Below are positions 1 through 15,219 of a stretch of 64,000 nt of DNA, piece after piece. Origin of the DNA: Mansonella perstans. Taxonomy: Eukaryota; Nematoda; Chromadorea; Rhabditida; Onchocercidae. Positions within the stretch are counted from its first letter, which is position 1. Every line of letters starts with the position of its first letter. A model generated the notes under the pieces. That model worked only from the letters and a program-made list of their open reading frames with translations. It did no database searches and was not told where the DNA came from. The stretch spans positions 558,001-622,000 of the forward strand of contig JBAMDO010000578.1 in the NCBI GenBank assembly GCA_037074765.1, given 5' to 3'. A program made the translations under genes and the position numbers.

Positions 1-235
1 AAGATTAAGCTCGCTAGCTTTAGTAGATTACGAAGGAAATTTCAATTTCGATTAAAATGCTTAGTCGCTTAAATAATATGCAAAAAAGTGCTAGCTAGTA
101 TAAAAGGAGCTGAAGAATCGAATGAGTATTATTTCTTAATTGATAGAATATTCGATTTGTAAGCGTGATTGTGCTGTTTTCCTGAATAGCTGTTTTGTGA
201 GGAATCCAAAAAAGTGGAAATTGTGATTACCTTAG

Positions 236-3106
<2,871 letters not shown>

Positions 3107-5120
3107 ACTCATTTTATATACTGAAGAGAAAAATTACACAGATGAAGTTTGATTCTAGAAAAAAATCAATGTTTTTTATCAGATCATCATCAAGTTTGAA
3201 TTTACAATGAACTGATCAAACAATAATAGATACCAATCAATAATATCCCGGTAAATTAATCAGTATTTGGCAATATGCAATATATGATGCTCTTTCATAC
3301 CATAGCATTTGCAAATTGGTTAATTTTTGTACGGAATGCCTATACATCAGTTCTTTTCTCAAGAAAATATGATCGCTAGTAATTCTCTATCATTTTAATA
3401 AGCAAATCTTGCTATCCTGCAAAAAATTCTTGATAAACATCCTTGTGGAAAAAAAACTCCATTTATTGGAAAGGTTAAAGGTTAATTGACTTTATCTATT
3501 ATTCCAACTAACTAAAATAGGAATGCAACCTTATGGCAAGGAAGGAAGCAGAAGTTCTATAATACACCATGCTGTCAATACTTACGATTAAAAAAAAGGC
3601 TTTTCAAAAAACATTAACAAGTAAAAAATAGTAATGACAATCAATATACTACTCATTAAGTCACATTATTTTGCTTTTGTAAGGTGATACGATATCAGTA
3701 TATCAGTATATAAACCTTAAAGATAATAACAGCTTGTAACGATTAATGAATTAAAATCATTTAAATATAGTCCAATAAATATTTCAAGATTTCCAGTTAG
3801 AAGCATTATACTGTTAATGGCTAAGGTCATTTTTTAATCTAAGTTACAAATGATTTCACTAGAAAAATTATACTTTTTTTACTACATTTCTATACTTAGG
3901 CATAATCTAAAACTGAAGCAAGTTATTACAGTGATGCCTTATTGTGCCTAATTCAATGCATAAAATTATCAGCAGGCTGGTGGTATTAAACAATTTTATA
4001 GTCTGATGATAATACTATGATATGGTCTACTGATAATATCCTGTTATTGCCTAGTGATAACATTACACAAACCTTTTGCTAGCGTAATAAAATAAGAACA
4101 GAATAGAGCTACAGTTTTGCCTCAATTCAGGCTAAATTACCAATCATGTCAATGATGACAGTTTCCTTGACCTCGTTTTCTTTTTGAACTGTACAAGTTG
4201 CTTTTAATTTTCGCGAGAAAACTTCATTTGTTGATTGTTCAATAAGAAGTTATTTCAGGATTATTTTAGCATTAGTTTTCATAGGAAAATTTTTACTTTT
4301 ACATTTGCTTTTCTGAATCTATTTGCACACTTTTGAAGCCTTCTACTGAAAATATTTTTCACGAATTTGTGAAAAGAGAAAAATTGTTTTCTTGAGGAAT
4401 TTTAATTTCAGCGCATTTTAATCATTTTTTAAGTCTTTCCGAGCAATTTCAATTTGATTTGAATACATTTTAATCTTTCTTTCTTGAGGAATTTCAATTT
4501 GCGTACAAATTTCAATCATTTCAGCCTTTCTGTGGAATTTTAATGCATATTTTTAGTATAATTTGAAGTGGAACATTAAATCAATGATAAATTTGAATGA
4601 ATGACGTTAAGGTTACATAAATACTAATTCCCTCGAATGACCGTAATGGTTTTTTTTTTTTTTTTTTATCAACAACATTATGACTACTTTTCTCTTTTAT
4701 GAAGGACAAAACGAGGGCATAAAGGTCATATATAATAATGATAAACATAGATGGCTTAGAGATGAGTGGACAATGTCCATATGTCTGTTTTTATGATTTG
4801 TTCTTTTATATTAGATATGAATGTGTCGTATATTTTGTATATGACATTCACTCATTTCGGTGGAATTAATTGTCCACTCCAAATGATCAATCATCATTGG
4901 AAGAAGAGGTCAGTACCTAACAATTCAAATGGTCCCTTGCAACAACATATGAATGTATCATCCTATCGGTCACCCCTGGCAACATATCACATATATCACA
5001 TATAAGATCGATCGAACAGCAGCTGTATCTCGCATACGTATCGGGTGCGCGTTCTCAAATTGTCTGTTGTCTGTATCATCCTCAGCAACATTTGTCGGAG
5101 AAGAAGTGACAAGGACAGTA

Positions 5121-5163
5121 TATGTATAAATGTGCGTACACACGTACCACACATTTATATGTG
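5121..5163 (+). other. Short inverted repeat / hairpin
   Basis: The arms TATAAATGTG (5125-5134) and CACATTTATA (5150-5159) are perfectly complementary. G-U and A-U pairs extend the stem outward, and the GTAC...GTAC bases in the loop can pair as well. The stem would be about 14 pairs. It borders a GT-rich microsatellite, so it may only be a by-product of simple-sequence DNA. Confidence 0.35.
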
Positions 5164-5329
5164 TGTGTGTACACACCAGCCATAAAATATCAGACAAATA
5201 GACAGACCAAAGCATACCTACTCATATCGCTTCAGTCTGCAACTTCATACCCAATGGTTGAGATGGAGTGTGCTGTTGTTGTGCTGTGGGTGGATACATA
5301 CACTATTTACATCTCCTACATATTATCTG

Positions 5330-5451
5330 TATGTCTGTGCGTGCGTATATGTGTGTATGCGTGTGTGTGCATGTATCTGCGTGTATCTGCATGTGTGTGC
5401 GTATATGTGCGCATGTGTACGCGTGTATGTGCATGTGCGTGCGTGTGTGTG

Positions 5452-5505
<54 letters not shown>

Positions 5506-5545
5506 CATGTGTGTACGTATTGTGTATGTGTTTATGCATGTGACA
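5330..5545. repeat. GT/ATGTGT-rich microsatellite
   Basis: About 215 bases of degenerate TGTG, TATG and TGCG repeats, with a purer (GT)n core near 5454-5482 followed by several TATGTG units. It stays open in several frames on both strands, which is why it produces long but meaningless reading frames. Composition differs sharply from its AT-rich surroundings. Confidence 0.9.
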
Positions 5546-6293
5546 GTGATTGAAGTGACTGAAGATAGAATGACAAACTTTAGTGGCTATTTTGATAATT
5601 TAAAGGGTTACCATTAGTTTTAACATTTATTCAATTTTTTAGTTCTTTTACTTTGTTATATAGTAAAATGTGTTGTATTGACTAATCATAAGATATATAG
5701 TTGATATATTTAACAATGTATTATTTTACATTTTTAAATTGATTTTATAAAAATTTTCATTTTATGATTTATTGCTGATAGAATTTGTCAATATCTTTTC
5801 CTCTAACACTTTTGATCTTTTTCATTTTAAATTTAAACATCTATCTCACTATATTACAAATATTGCATCACTGTCTTGTTGTTTGTTTCACTATTTGTTG
5901 ATGTAAAAGTAAATGTTAAATGTGTTGTTACATAAAGGGTGATATCATCTTGTTTATATCTATCTATCTATTTCATTGAATTGTTGTGTTGTTGTTGTTA
6001 TTATATTACTAATTAGATACTATATTTTCCATTTTCTCCTATCCATCTTATGATGATATGTTGTAATGTCTTTCCAGTATGTATCGCCTACCGCAAATGT
6101 AGTATCCATCAATTAATTAATGCGCCATTTTTTTCCGATGAAATCATTGGCTGACTTTGAAAATGATCCATTATGGGAATGAGGATGGGACAAATTCGTT
6201 CTTTATCTAAGAAGAATTTTCTAAATTATTTCCAAAAAAGTATTCAATTGATTTGTTTGTTCCTGTTACTTTACATTAATATAATCTGATTCG

Positions 6294-6952
6294 ATTAATC
6301 AAGTCTCAACCATTCTATAGCATGAACTATAGTCTGATTCGATCAAGTCTCAACCATTCTACAGCATGAACTATAGTCTAATCTATAGCATGAACTATAG
6401 TCTGATTCGATCAAGTCTCAACCATTCTATAGCATGAACTCTGATTCAATCAAGTCTCAACCATTCTATAGCATGAACTATAATTTGATCCGGTCAAGTC
6501 TCAATCATTTTATAGCATGAACTATAGTCTGATTTGGTCAAGTCTCAACCATTCTATAGCATGAACTATAGTCTGATTCGATCAAGTCTCAACCTTCTAC
6601 AGCATGAACTATAGTCTAATCTATAGCATGAACTATAGTCTGATTCGATCAAGTCTCAGCCATTCTACAGCATGAACTATAGTCTAATCTATAGCATGAA
6701 CTATAGTCTGATTCGATCAAGTCTCAACCATTCTATAGCATGAACTATAGTCTGATTCGATCAAGTCTCAACCTTCTACAGCATGAACTATAGTCTAATC
6801 TATAGCATGAACTATAGTCTGATTCAATCAAGTCTCAACCATTCTATAGCATGAACTATAGTTTGATTCGGTCAAGTCTCAACCACTCTATAGCATGAAC
6901 TATAGTCTGATTGGGTCAAGTCCCAACCATTCTATAGCATGAATAACTATAG
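6294..6952. repeat. 44-bp minisatellite with interspersed 24-bp short units
   Basis: About 13 copies of a unit close to 44 bases, each with the elements TCTGATTCGATCAAGTCTCA and AGCATGAACTATAG, lie head to tail. After four of the copies (near 6375, 6610, 6690 and 6790) a truncated 24-base unit repeats only the tail, which makes a 68-base compound unit. Copies differ by a few substitutions. The palindrome CTATAG occurs once or twice per unit. The repeat lies between genes; no coding role is suggested because the unit is not a multiple of three. Confidence 0.9.
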
Positions 6953-7978
6953 CTGCCTGATTTTATCTGGCAAGAAAAAGTTACATGTGAGTGTTTTTAC
7001 ATGTGTAGTAAATTCAGAGTTATGCTACGTGATCCTGTCATATAGGAAGAAATGTAAAATAGAGAAATTGTAAATACAGGATGAAGACCTGAAATGGAGG
7101 GAATAATTGAGGAAAATACTTAGAAAAAGGAAATATTATTAATCTAATACAATAGGAATACATACAATACAGATATGTTGTGCACTAAAGGAGGGAAAAA
7201 CCATTAAAAATCGAATGACTATTTTGCCTCATTGTTATTTGAAGTTTCCAGTTCTATACGATCATTTTTTTTTTTGCGTCATTTCTCAAACTAACAAAGT
7301 GAACTTCTCTCTCTCTTTCTTTCTGTATTTGTCCAATTTATTGGTTAAAATTTGATTTGATTTTTTTAAATCGATTATTAGTTTTCTTATTTCAATGGTT
7401 GTTTCACTTTTGACTTCTCTGCTAAAATAGTTTTTTGGATATCGTACACCGCGACTTTATGTTATAGATATATTATGATATGTATGAAAGAGATTTGACA
7501 TCAAATTGTTCTTTTATTGGCGCTAAATTTAGACTCTTAAATTGTTTTCCATTGATTTATGTAAGAAAAAAGAAAGCAATGTTTCAAATGTTTTAATCAA
7601 AATTTTCTTTTTATTTTAGAATTTTATATTTTCTTTTTACAAATAATTTTAGTACAATATCGTGCAATTCCTATATCCTATCTTAGAGTTTTATTATGTA
7701 TTTGTTAATTAATATGTTAAAAGCTTGTTGAATTGAAAGTAATGCAGGAACGATTCATCATTTTATTTCCTTAATGAATCATTAATTTCATTCAATTTAG
7801 ATATTTCATTCATTTAGCATATTCGTTTGGTTTAAAACGTTTGAAAATCATTTTTCATTATTTAGTTCTTATTTAATTTGCAATGATTTTCTTATTTTCA
7901 GACTTAATAACAAGTATAATAAAATTGATAAACGCACTTCAAAAGCCTAAAATTCTTACGTCTGTGGCAATTGAGTAA

Positions 7979-10900
7979 ATGTGGCCTGGTGGAAGTGGTG
8001 GCAGTGTTCGAAACTTTAACGCTTCTGCTTCAATGTCTAATTCTGTATCCAGTGGTGCTAATGGTGGTTCAACGACTGGTTCTGGTACTGGCGCAACGGC
8101 CGGATCTCAGCCATCATCATTCAGTGGTTTGTTGAATTGTATATCATTCCTCATACCCATCCATGTGATCTATTTTAATCATGATTAATCGTCATTTTGT
8201 TAATTTTATCATACTGAACCGTATCGTAATTGTACTACTTTTGTAACTAATGTTATATGATTATCAGTGCATAAGTGATCTGTTTTTTGCGTTGACAAAT
8301 ATAATTTAATAGGGCTCCTGGTTTGTTTAAGTACTTGATTGATAGCTAAGTTACCGACAGTATGTCCTTTTACAAAACCGAACAGATACACTTAAAAATT
8401 TGGTAAGAATACTTTTTGAATATTTTTTGAGATATATTTCACGTTATAACTATGATGATATTATGAAGATTATACGAATGATTTTTAGGGATGCGGGTAA
8501 ATGATCAGCGTGGAGGAGCAACGCAGCAGCGATGGCTTGATCATCATCAAGCACAACAGTGGAATACGCAAAGTGCACAGTGGGGACCACATGTCGCAAG
8601 TGGTCCAAATCCAACTCGTCCATGGCCACTTGCAGCTTCTGCACAGCAGGTAAACTTTGTTCGAGGTCGACACTTGGAGAACTTGCCAACACGGATTCAT
8701 GAGCACCCATTGTTCGAAATGATAAAGTAGATTTATTCCGAGCTATGACGTATGACTTATACTGAACCATTTTAAGCTATAACTACACTCATTATTATTA
8801 TGGATAAAAATTATTGTTGTAAATGTCGAGCTGATCCTTAAATTGTAATTAACTGCTCACTTTTCCTCGATATAGATTGCTAATTGCAGTGGCCGGGCAC
8901 ACCTTCGCCAAATGCAGCAACAGGTGCTTCTACATATGCCGAACACGCAAAGAAAAATATGACAGGACGTGGTGGGCAAGGTCAAGTACAGGGACGATAC
9001 GATCAACAGCAGCAACAGTGGAGTCAAATAAAAGTGGATCAGGTGATTGAGAGTTAGAATTAGCATCACAGTAGTTACAGCTTAATGTTTTCACTTCAGA
9101 AAACCAGTTTGTTTTAAAAAGAAAATATTTGCACTGTTTTAGCAGTTTTTTCTGGGAAAGATTCAAAAATTTTTTTGAAATGATAATCAAGTCAGGATAT
9201 GCTCAGTTATTACTTGACGTTTGTTGTAGCAGACCCCCTGGGACACAAATACTTTGGCAAGCTTTGGCAGTATACATGCTACCAGTGATGCGAAATTATC
9301 AGTAGCAGAATGGGGGTCAGTTGGAGTACCGAATACACGTTGGGCTCCACGTAGGTGTTCCAGTTATTGATTTAAATTCCATGCATATATATTTTTTAAT
9401 AATTTCATTTTTTTTTTTGGTAATTTCATTTGAAATTTGATAAAACTGAACACTTCATCCTAAACGAAGGGTAAGCTTAATTATTGCACAGTGATATGTT
9501 AGGAAAAAATCCAGCATTTATCACCTGACCATAGGCCGAGTGATGATGATGAATTTTCAAATCTTTTCTTGCAGCCGTTACTCAGTGGCCAGTACATGCT
9601 GCGGCTACATCAAGTACTACAGGCCCCGATTGGGCCACAGCTGCAGCAGTTGTAGCTGCTGCAACAGTGGCGCATCACCGTCACGAAGGTACAACAACAC
9701 CGTGGACCAGCACTACGATAGCAGCCCATTTAGCGGCTGCAGCACTGCCGCCGCAAGTTGGAGCAGTTTGGGGACAAAATCCGACGATTGGACAGCAACC
9801 ATCAGCCTCTGCAATGGCAAATCTTAATGAGCAGGTTCATAATGAGCACTTTTCTGGCGAAACATTTCTCGGATTTCTATGAAATTTTTTTTAATAGTTT
9901 AGAAATTAGATCTTGATTGTGGGCTTCGCTGATATTTTTGAAGCTATTACTACTTTTTCAAAACTTCTTTTGCTCTCTTTGTTTTGTTCCAAACTTCCTT
10001 CTCTTATCAATTTGAATCCCAAATAATTATGAGGCGTCATAATTTTTTGGGTTGGGTGCATTTGCGATTATTTTCATTCGTACTGAATTGCCTTAAAATT
10101 CCTCTTACAGTACGATCCAAATCCTCAAACGCCTGGTCCGTGGGTTGCCCCACAACCGCAGGAAATGAATAACGATATGATGTGGCATGATCCAAATCCG
10201 AAACAAAAGAAGGTGCAGCGTGATACTGGTACTGCGATTTGGGGTGACCCAACTCAACAACCTATGGTAAGTTTGTGAATTTTTCACCATTTACGACTCT
10301 AAGCACTGGATTTGTTTCCTGAATGCATTTACTTGATGCACACATTTTTGTATGCAAGCTAATTGAATGGAAGAGTTCCTTGCAGGAAATAAAACGCTGG
10401 AAAGATGCTGAAATAGATGATTATTCTCACATACAAAGTGCACTGCCGAGCGGTGGTGACTGGAACGCTATTACGATATCATCAAATGGTAGCATCCTTT
10501 GTACTGGCATTAACGGTGCCATAATCGGTCCTGGTGCGGGACATACAACGAGTTCGTGCTGTTCGGCAACGGGAACAAATGTTTCAACTCCAACGACGAC
10601 TGGTAATGGGCCATGGCCAGACGGTAAGAGTTTAATTGTTTGAGCTGCGGAATCTTCGCTGATTTGGAAGTTTTGATATTTTTAGAAATTTCCGCACGTA
10701 CATCGAAGTTCGTTTTTGTTTGCACCACAGCGAATAAGTTCCATCTTGTTCGACTTATTTATCATTTTTCCAATTATGTTAGTGTTTTCATAGGTTCCCA
10801 TCCAGAGCCTTCGTCATCAGGACATCAGGAACGATGGCAACACCAGCCCAATGCATGGGGCGATAAGGTAGTTTATTTGTTCAATAATTTTCTCAGACTG

Positions 10901-13900
10901 GTCGTTTGTTTCATTATTTGCTTTTCTAACTATTGAGAATCTTGTGATTTTCCAGTTCGGTCATAACTGTCCACCGTACCTGGTTAATGTTTAATGACAT
11001 AGATTGTTCGTAACTACTTTATTTTCTATCACGAAAACATCAAGCTGTCCTGTTTTTCCGAAATTTCAACCTAAACAGAATAATTATTGCCGTTTCCTGT
11101 ACCTTTCGATATCCTGTAGTTGTTGAAGGACAGGTAAAAAGAAGCATTTCGTTTTAGCGGATAGATCGCAGCACATCTTTTTCAGGTGTCTGGGCCTCCT
11201 TCTAGTAGCATTGGAATGAATAGTTTAATGGATAATGGAGCAGTTCGATCTGATATTGGAGGTGGTGGTATTGCAGGAACAACATCCTACACTTCACTTA
11301 CACAGCAGATTGCTGATCGGGTGTGATTTAATTCAGCTGTTGTTTCGAAATATTTGACTGTCACAAATATAGATCATGGAACGCTGATGATGGCATAATT
11401 GACTCATTTTTATGATTACTCTCAGGTCCGAGAATGTCTCAATTATAATCACCTTTCGGGAAATTTTATTTAGTTAAGGTTATGAGCTATTCATTTCAAG
11501 TTGTTTGCAGATTCGTATTGCAGTTAGCAAAGGTTTAATCGATGTTTCTATGCTCAACCGTCCTTTGCCACAGGCCGCTCTAGTAGTTTTGAATACTCTT
11601 CTTCAGAAGTTCCCTAAGCTTGAGCAAGCTCAGCAGGAATATCAGCAAGTCATGCGCGCTATGAGTAGCCCAGCACAAAAGGTAAGACTGTAACTTTATC
11701 TCTGTAATGCTTTCGTTCCTTTTTCACATAATATATGTATCTGTATGTAATGAGGAACGCAGTTGCAATCTCTGTGACAAAATGCCGACACTGAGATTTC
11801 AGGTTGAATCAGAACGTTTAGTCGTAGAAATAAATGATCTGCAACATGAAATTGTACAGCTGCGGAATTCAATGAATGAACAGTTATTGAAAGGTTAGAA
11901 GCCTATTTATCAGTTCTCGCTTACTTTTTAGTTCCCTTATTACTTATATATATGCTCGCTAGTTCTTTACGATTAAAGTATATATTCATATTTTTTCTCG
12001 CTGTGTATGTTGTAAATCAATATGCAGCGAGAAAAATTAGTGATTCGAAATCCACTTGATGTTATTTTGCTAGTGAAAAATTATCGATGAAGAAGCTGAC
12101 GACTATCAATAAAACTTTGGTATGATTATATATAGTTGTACTACTTCTCCTTTTTCAGCTCGTTCAGGTGCTCCGATTAACGGGACTTTATCACCTGCAC
12201 AGCAACAAGACGGACAGAGTCGTCTACAACAGTGGAAACAGGCGAACGCAACAAATACGCAAGACTGTAACAATGATAAAGTGAGTAAATTTTCCTGAAA
12301 TCATTAAGGAGAAGATTTCGATAAACTCGAGCTTTTTTCCAGTACAATTGTGTTGATTATTATATTGTAGGTACCATTTACAACACTTCTTTTATATTAC
12401 ATTGGTAGAGCGGTTTTTTTTCATCAGTTTCTAAGATCCAGTATAGTTTCATGTCAATAGAGCAGAATTTTTAGATGTGTGTACCTTCATCGGATCCGGA
12501 CGTTTCGGGTCTCATCACCAGCACACAGTTATTGACTGTAGACGGAAAAGTTGATTGGAAAGTTGGTAGTCTAGATTGGTCGCCACCACCGTCTGGAGCT
12601 GGAGACAAAGGCAAGAAATGATACTTTTAAACTCTGTTCAGCTTCTACTTTGGTATAATTACATAGCTATCTTACTAATCGAGTCACAGTCACAGTTGCG
12701 ATTAGTAGTTTTGGCATAAAGTTCATTAAATCCATCTCATCACCAAACAAATGGATTTAATCAGACTGTTGTTTCCTCTTCTGAAAAGACCAATGTAAAT
12801 ATTTCGGTTTCCAAATATACTGCTCGATTAATACTGACGGTCTTGATTAATAAATTCGTTTTCAGCGGCCGATGCAACCGATAAAGATGATCCGAATAAT
12901 GGTTCTGGTGAGAAGCAGCACCAGGAAGCCCCATCATCAACTAATCAGTCTTGCAGTGGTACCCCAACACCGCAACAATCTCAAGCTCCAGTTGACGATG
13001 GTCCACAGGAATTTGTTCCCGGAAAGAAATGGGAATGGCGGGATCCCAATAAGGTGAATTTTTTTTTGCTTCAAATAATTTGACAAATAAAAATCCAAAA
13101 TTTTGATTGATTTTTCTGTCACAAATTTGAACAGATCAATAATGGACGACATTTTTGACACGCTATTTTCGACGAATTTTTTCCGAAACCCATGTTATTT
13201 TTATTATTTTTAGGTTGCGGAGGATCCAAACGCAACTCCAGGCACATGTAAACCAAATCCACTGCTGACAACCGGTTCTACCGCGCAACCTTTTTATTTG
13301 TATGGCAGTAATACTAATAACAGGTCACCACAAGGTACTACTGCTACTAATCTGCCGAGTGCTGTAGCTACATCGGCTAATTACATAAGTGATCTACAGA
13401 CTATTAACAGGGTTAATTACTTTTGCCCTCTCATTTCTTTAGCGTGTTTTTATTGTTAATATGTTGAGTTTCTAATATATCTATATATTTCCATTCTTCC
13501 TATAGCTACGAAATTGGGGGGGAGGGAATGGGATCCAATGATTCAATTAAAGCAACATTACACAATATGACATAACTGTGGTTTCAATTCATTCTTCCTT
13601 TTATATTTTTTTCAGCTAAAACAAAACAAGATCTTAATGATTTCCTGCATCATTTACAATATTTGTCTCGTATTCCCCAATAATTTAATGGTATGGTTCT
13701 CCTGTGCTGTTTTAGTTTCATGATGCAACCATTTTTTTTTTTTTAGAGTCCAAGTACTAGTTATCTAGGATGGAACAGTGGTACTCCTAACCCAGCTGCT
13801 TATGCTGCCAGTGACATGTGGCCGGCGGTGACAACTGGTGCCACCGCTGTGCGACAGTCTCGAGTGGCATCTGGGCCAGCAGGAATCGGACCGTTTGGAC

Positions 13901-15219
13901 ATGCAGCAATACGCGGTGCGCCTGTCGGTACCGCTGGACTCACTGTGGGACTTTATCAACGTTCAAATTTAAGTCCGTTTGGTCTCCAACAGTCGCAGCA
14001 TCAATGGGTTTTCGTGCAGTTACATGGAGTGGTAAGTTGCGTACTATACATTTCTTTTTAGGTGATGCATGAGTATGGTATCCTACATTTATGGTATTAT
14101 TTTTCTTCATGTAGCCTTTTTCATTATTAAACTTATCTCTTTTGGCGGATACCAGTAATCGCTGTTCAAATTTTCAGAACGAGAAACAAGTACAGATGTT
14201 ATGCCAGAAAGTGGGCCAAGTAATGCATGCGTTTTGCCCGCATGGTGCTCCATTCGTATGTGTTAAATTCGTGGAACCTGCTGAGGAAATTATTCGACGA
14301 CTAAAGACAGAAGCTCCATTTTGTAAATAATTTTCTGTTATGTTTATTGAAATAGCTTATTTTTGAACTTCGATAGCTGGTTACGTTAGAAATTTTAAGG
14401 TTCAATTACTCCGGAATTAACAGGGTTGTATACACATAAATAGTTATTTATATTATTGTGTTACGCGTTACATCGATGTTGCATATTTTTTGTGAAAAGG
14501 AAGAGAATTTTTTTGATTTGAGGCTGTTCTTATATAAAAATTGAACCTGTTATTAGTTTAGTTTATCGTGAAACAGAGCGATTTATTTTGTGTATTTTTT
14601 AATTTTGTTATACTTTTTTTTTTATGTGTATTTTTTTGGTTGGAGCTAGTACGAAAGAAAAGTTATAAGAGTTAATATTTATGATTTTTTTAATTTTATG
14701 GATTTTTTAAAATTTTATTGTTTTTTCTTTTTTAGTGCCTTTTGTGTTATATTTTATTTCTTTAGTTGTTTCTTTTAAGGATTTTTTGAAAGTAAGTTAG
14801 ATTGTTATGAGTGCGGGTTTGTTGTTACTAAGAGTGTTCATTTTAGTTTTAATGTAGTTTTTTTTTCTTATAATATTTTTTAATCTTGAATTATTTCCAG
14901 TTCAGTACTCTAATGTGCTTAATGTTTGGTTTGTACTATTTAATGAGGCTGTTAATCCTGTTTACTAAAAAGACTTTTTGTAGTGCAACTGAAAACTGTA
15001 GCAGAATCGGAAATGGATCGATTACTTAAACCACGGGCCACGCTGTCATACTGTGGTCCTGTGGGACCGTCTGGAACAACAGCAGAACAGTGGATGCTTG
15101 GTGCCAATACTGTTACAGCATTGCTACCTAATTGTGCTTCTAATAATACTGATGTGCAACCACAGCAATCCCATTTTCACGCAGCTGATACAGCTAGTGA
15201 TCTTACACGACCCTTTTGA
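7979..15219 (+). CDS. GW182: GW182/TNRC6-type Argonaute-binding miRNA silencing scaffold
   Basis: Eighteen exons join in phase to about 1005 aa: 7979-8126, 8489-8649, 8890-9042, 9230-9350, 9575-9834, 10111-10266, 10386-10623, 10794-10867, 11186-11320, 11511-11681, 11803-11893, 12159-12280, 12475-12610, 12866-13053, 13214-13411, 13747-14031, 14178-14322, 14984-15219. The N-terminal half is low complexity (Gly, Ser, Gln, Ala) with scattered WG/GW/WP motifs such as AQWGPH, EWGSV, VWGQN, IWGDP and AWGDK, the Argonaute-binding type. Residues about 468-570 hold a leucine- and glutamine-rich segment with LIDVSMLNRPLPQAALVVLN, as in TNRC6 proteins. A PAM2-like motif (QEFVPGKKWEW, about 705-715) should bind poly(A)-binding protein. 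WVFVQLHGV to about residue 942 resembles the TNRC6 RRM, followed by a short tryptophan-containing tail. The expected role is recruiting CCR4-NOT and PABP to miRNA targets in cytoplasmic P-bodies. One intron has a GC donor. The start follows in-frame stops. Confidence 0.88.
12611..12865 (+). other. GC-AG intron in the GW182 gene
   Basis: The donor reads GACAAAG|GCAAGA and the acceptor TTTTCAG|CGGCC. Phase is kept (1 and 2 bases), giving DKAADATDK across the junction. AAG|GCAAG is the usual context for a functional GC donor. Confidence 0.75.

Larger units (their letters stand above)
3107..7978. other. Intergenic region with simple and tandem repeats
   Basis: No gene-like reading frame is supported in this 4.9 kb. 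It holds AT-rich sequence, a T run near 4650-4668, a somewhat more GC-rich stretch near 4870-5100, a short hairpin (5121-5163), a GT-rich microsatellite (5330-5545) and a large minisatellite (6294-6952). Reading frames over the GT-rich part encode only Cys/Val/Tyr or Thr/His runs on both strands and are repeat artefacts. An acceptor-like TTTTCAG about 80 bases before the next start codon may be the trans-splice or 5' UTR acceptor of the GW182 gene. Confidence 0.6.

Noticed and set aside
5122..5617. Overlapping long reading frames on both strands over the GT-rich repeat
   Set aside because: Products are Cys/Val/Tyr or Thr/His runs created by the dinucleotide repeat; no start context, domain or splice logic.
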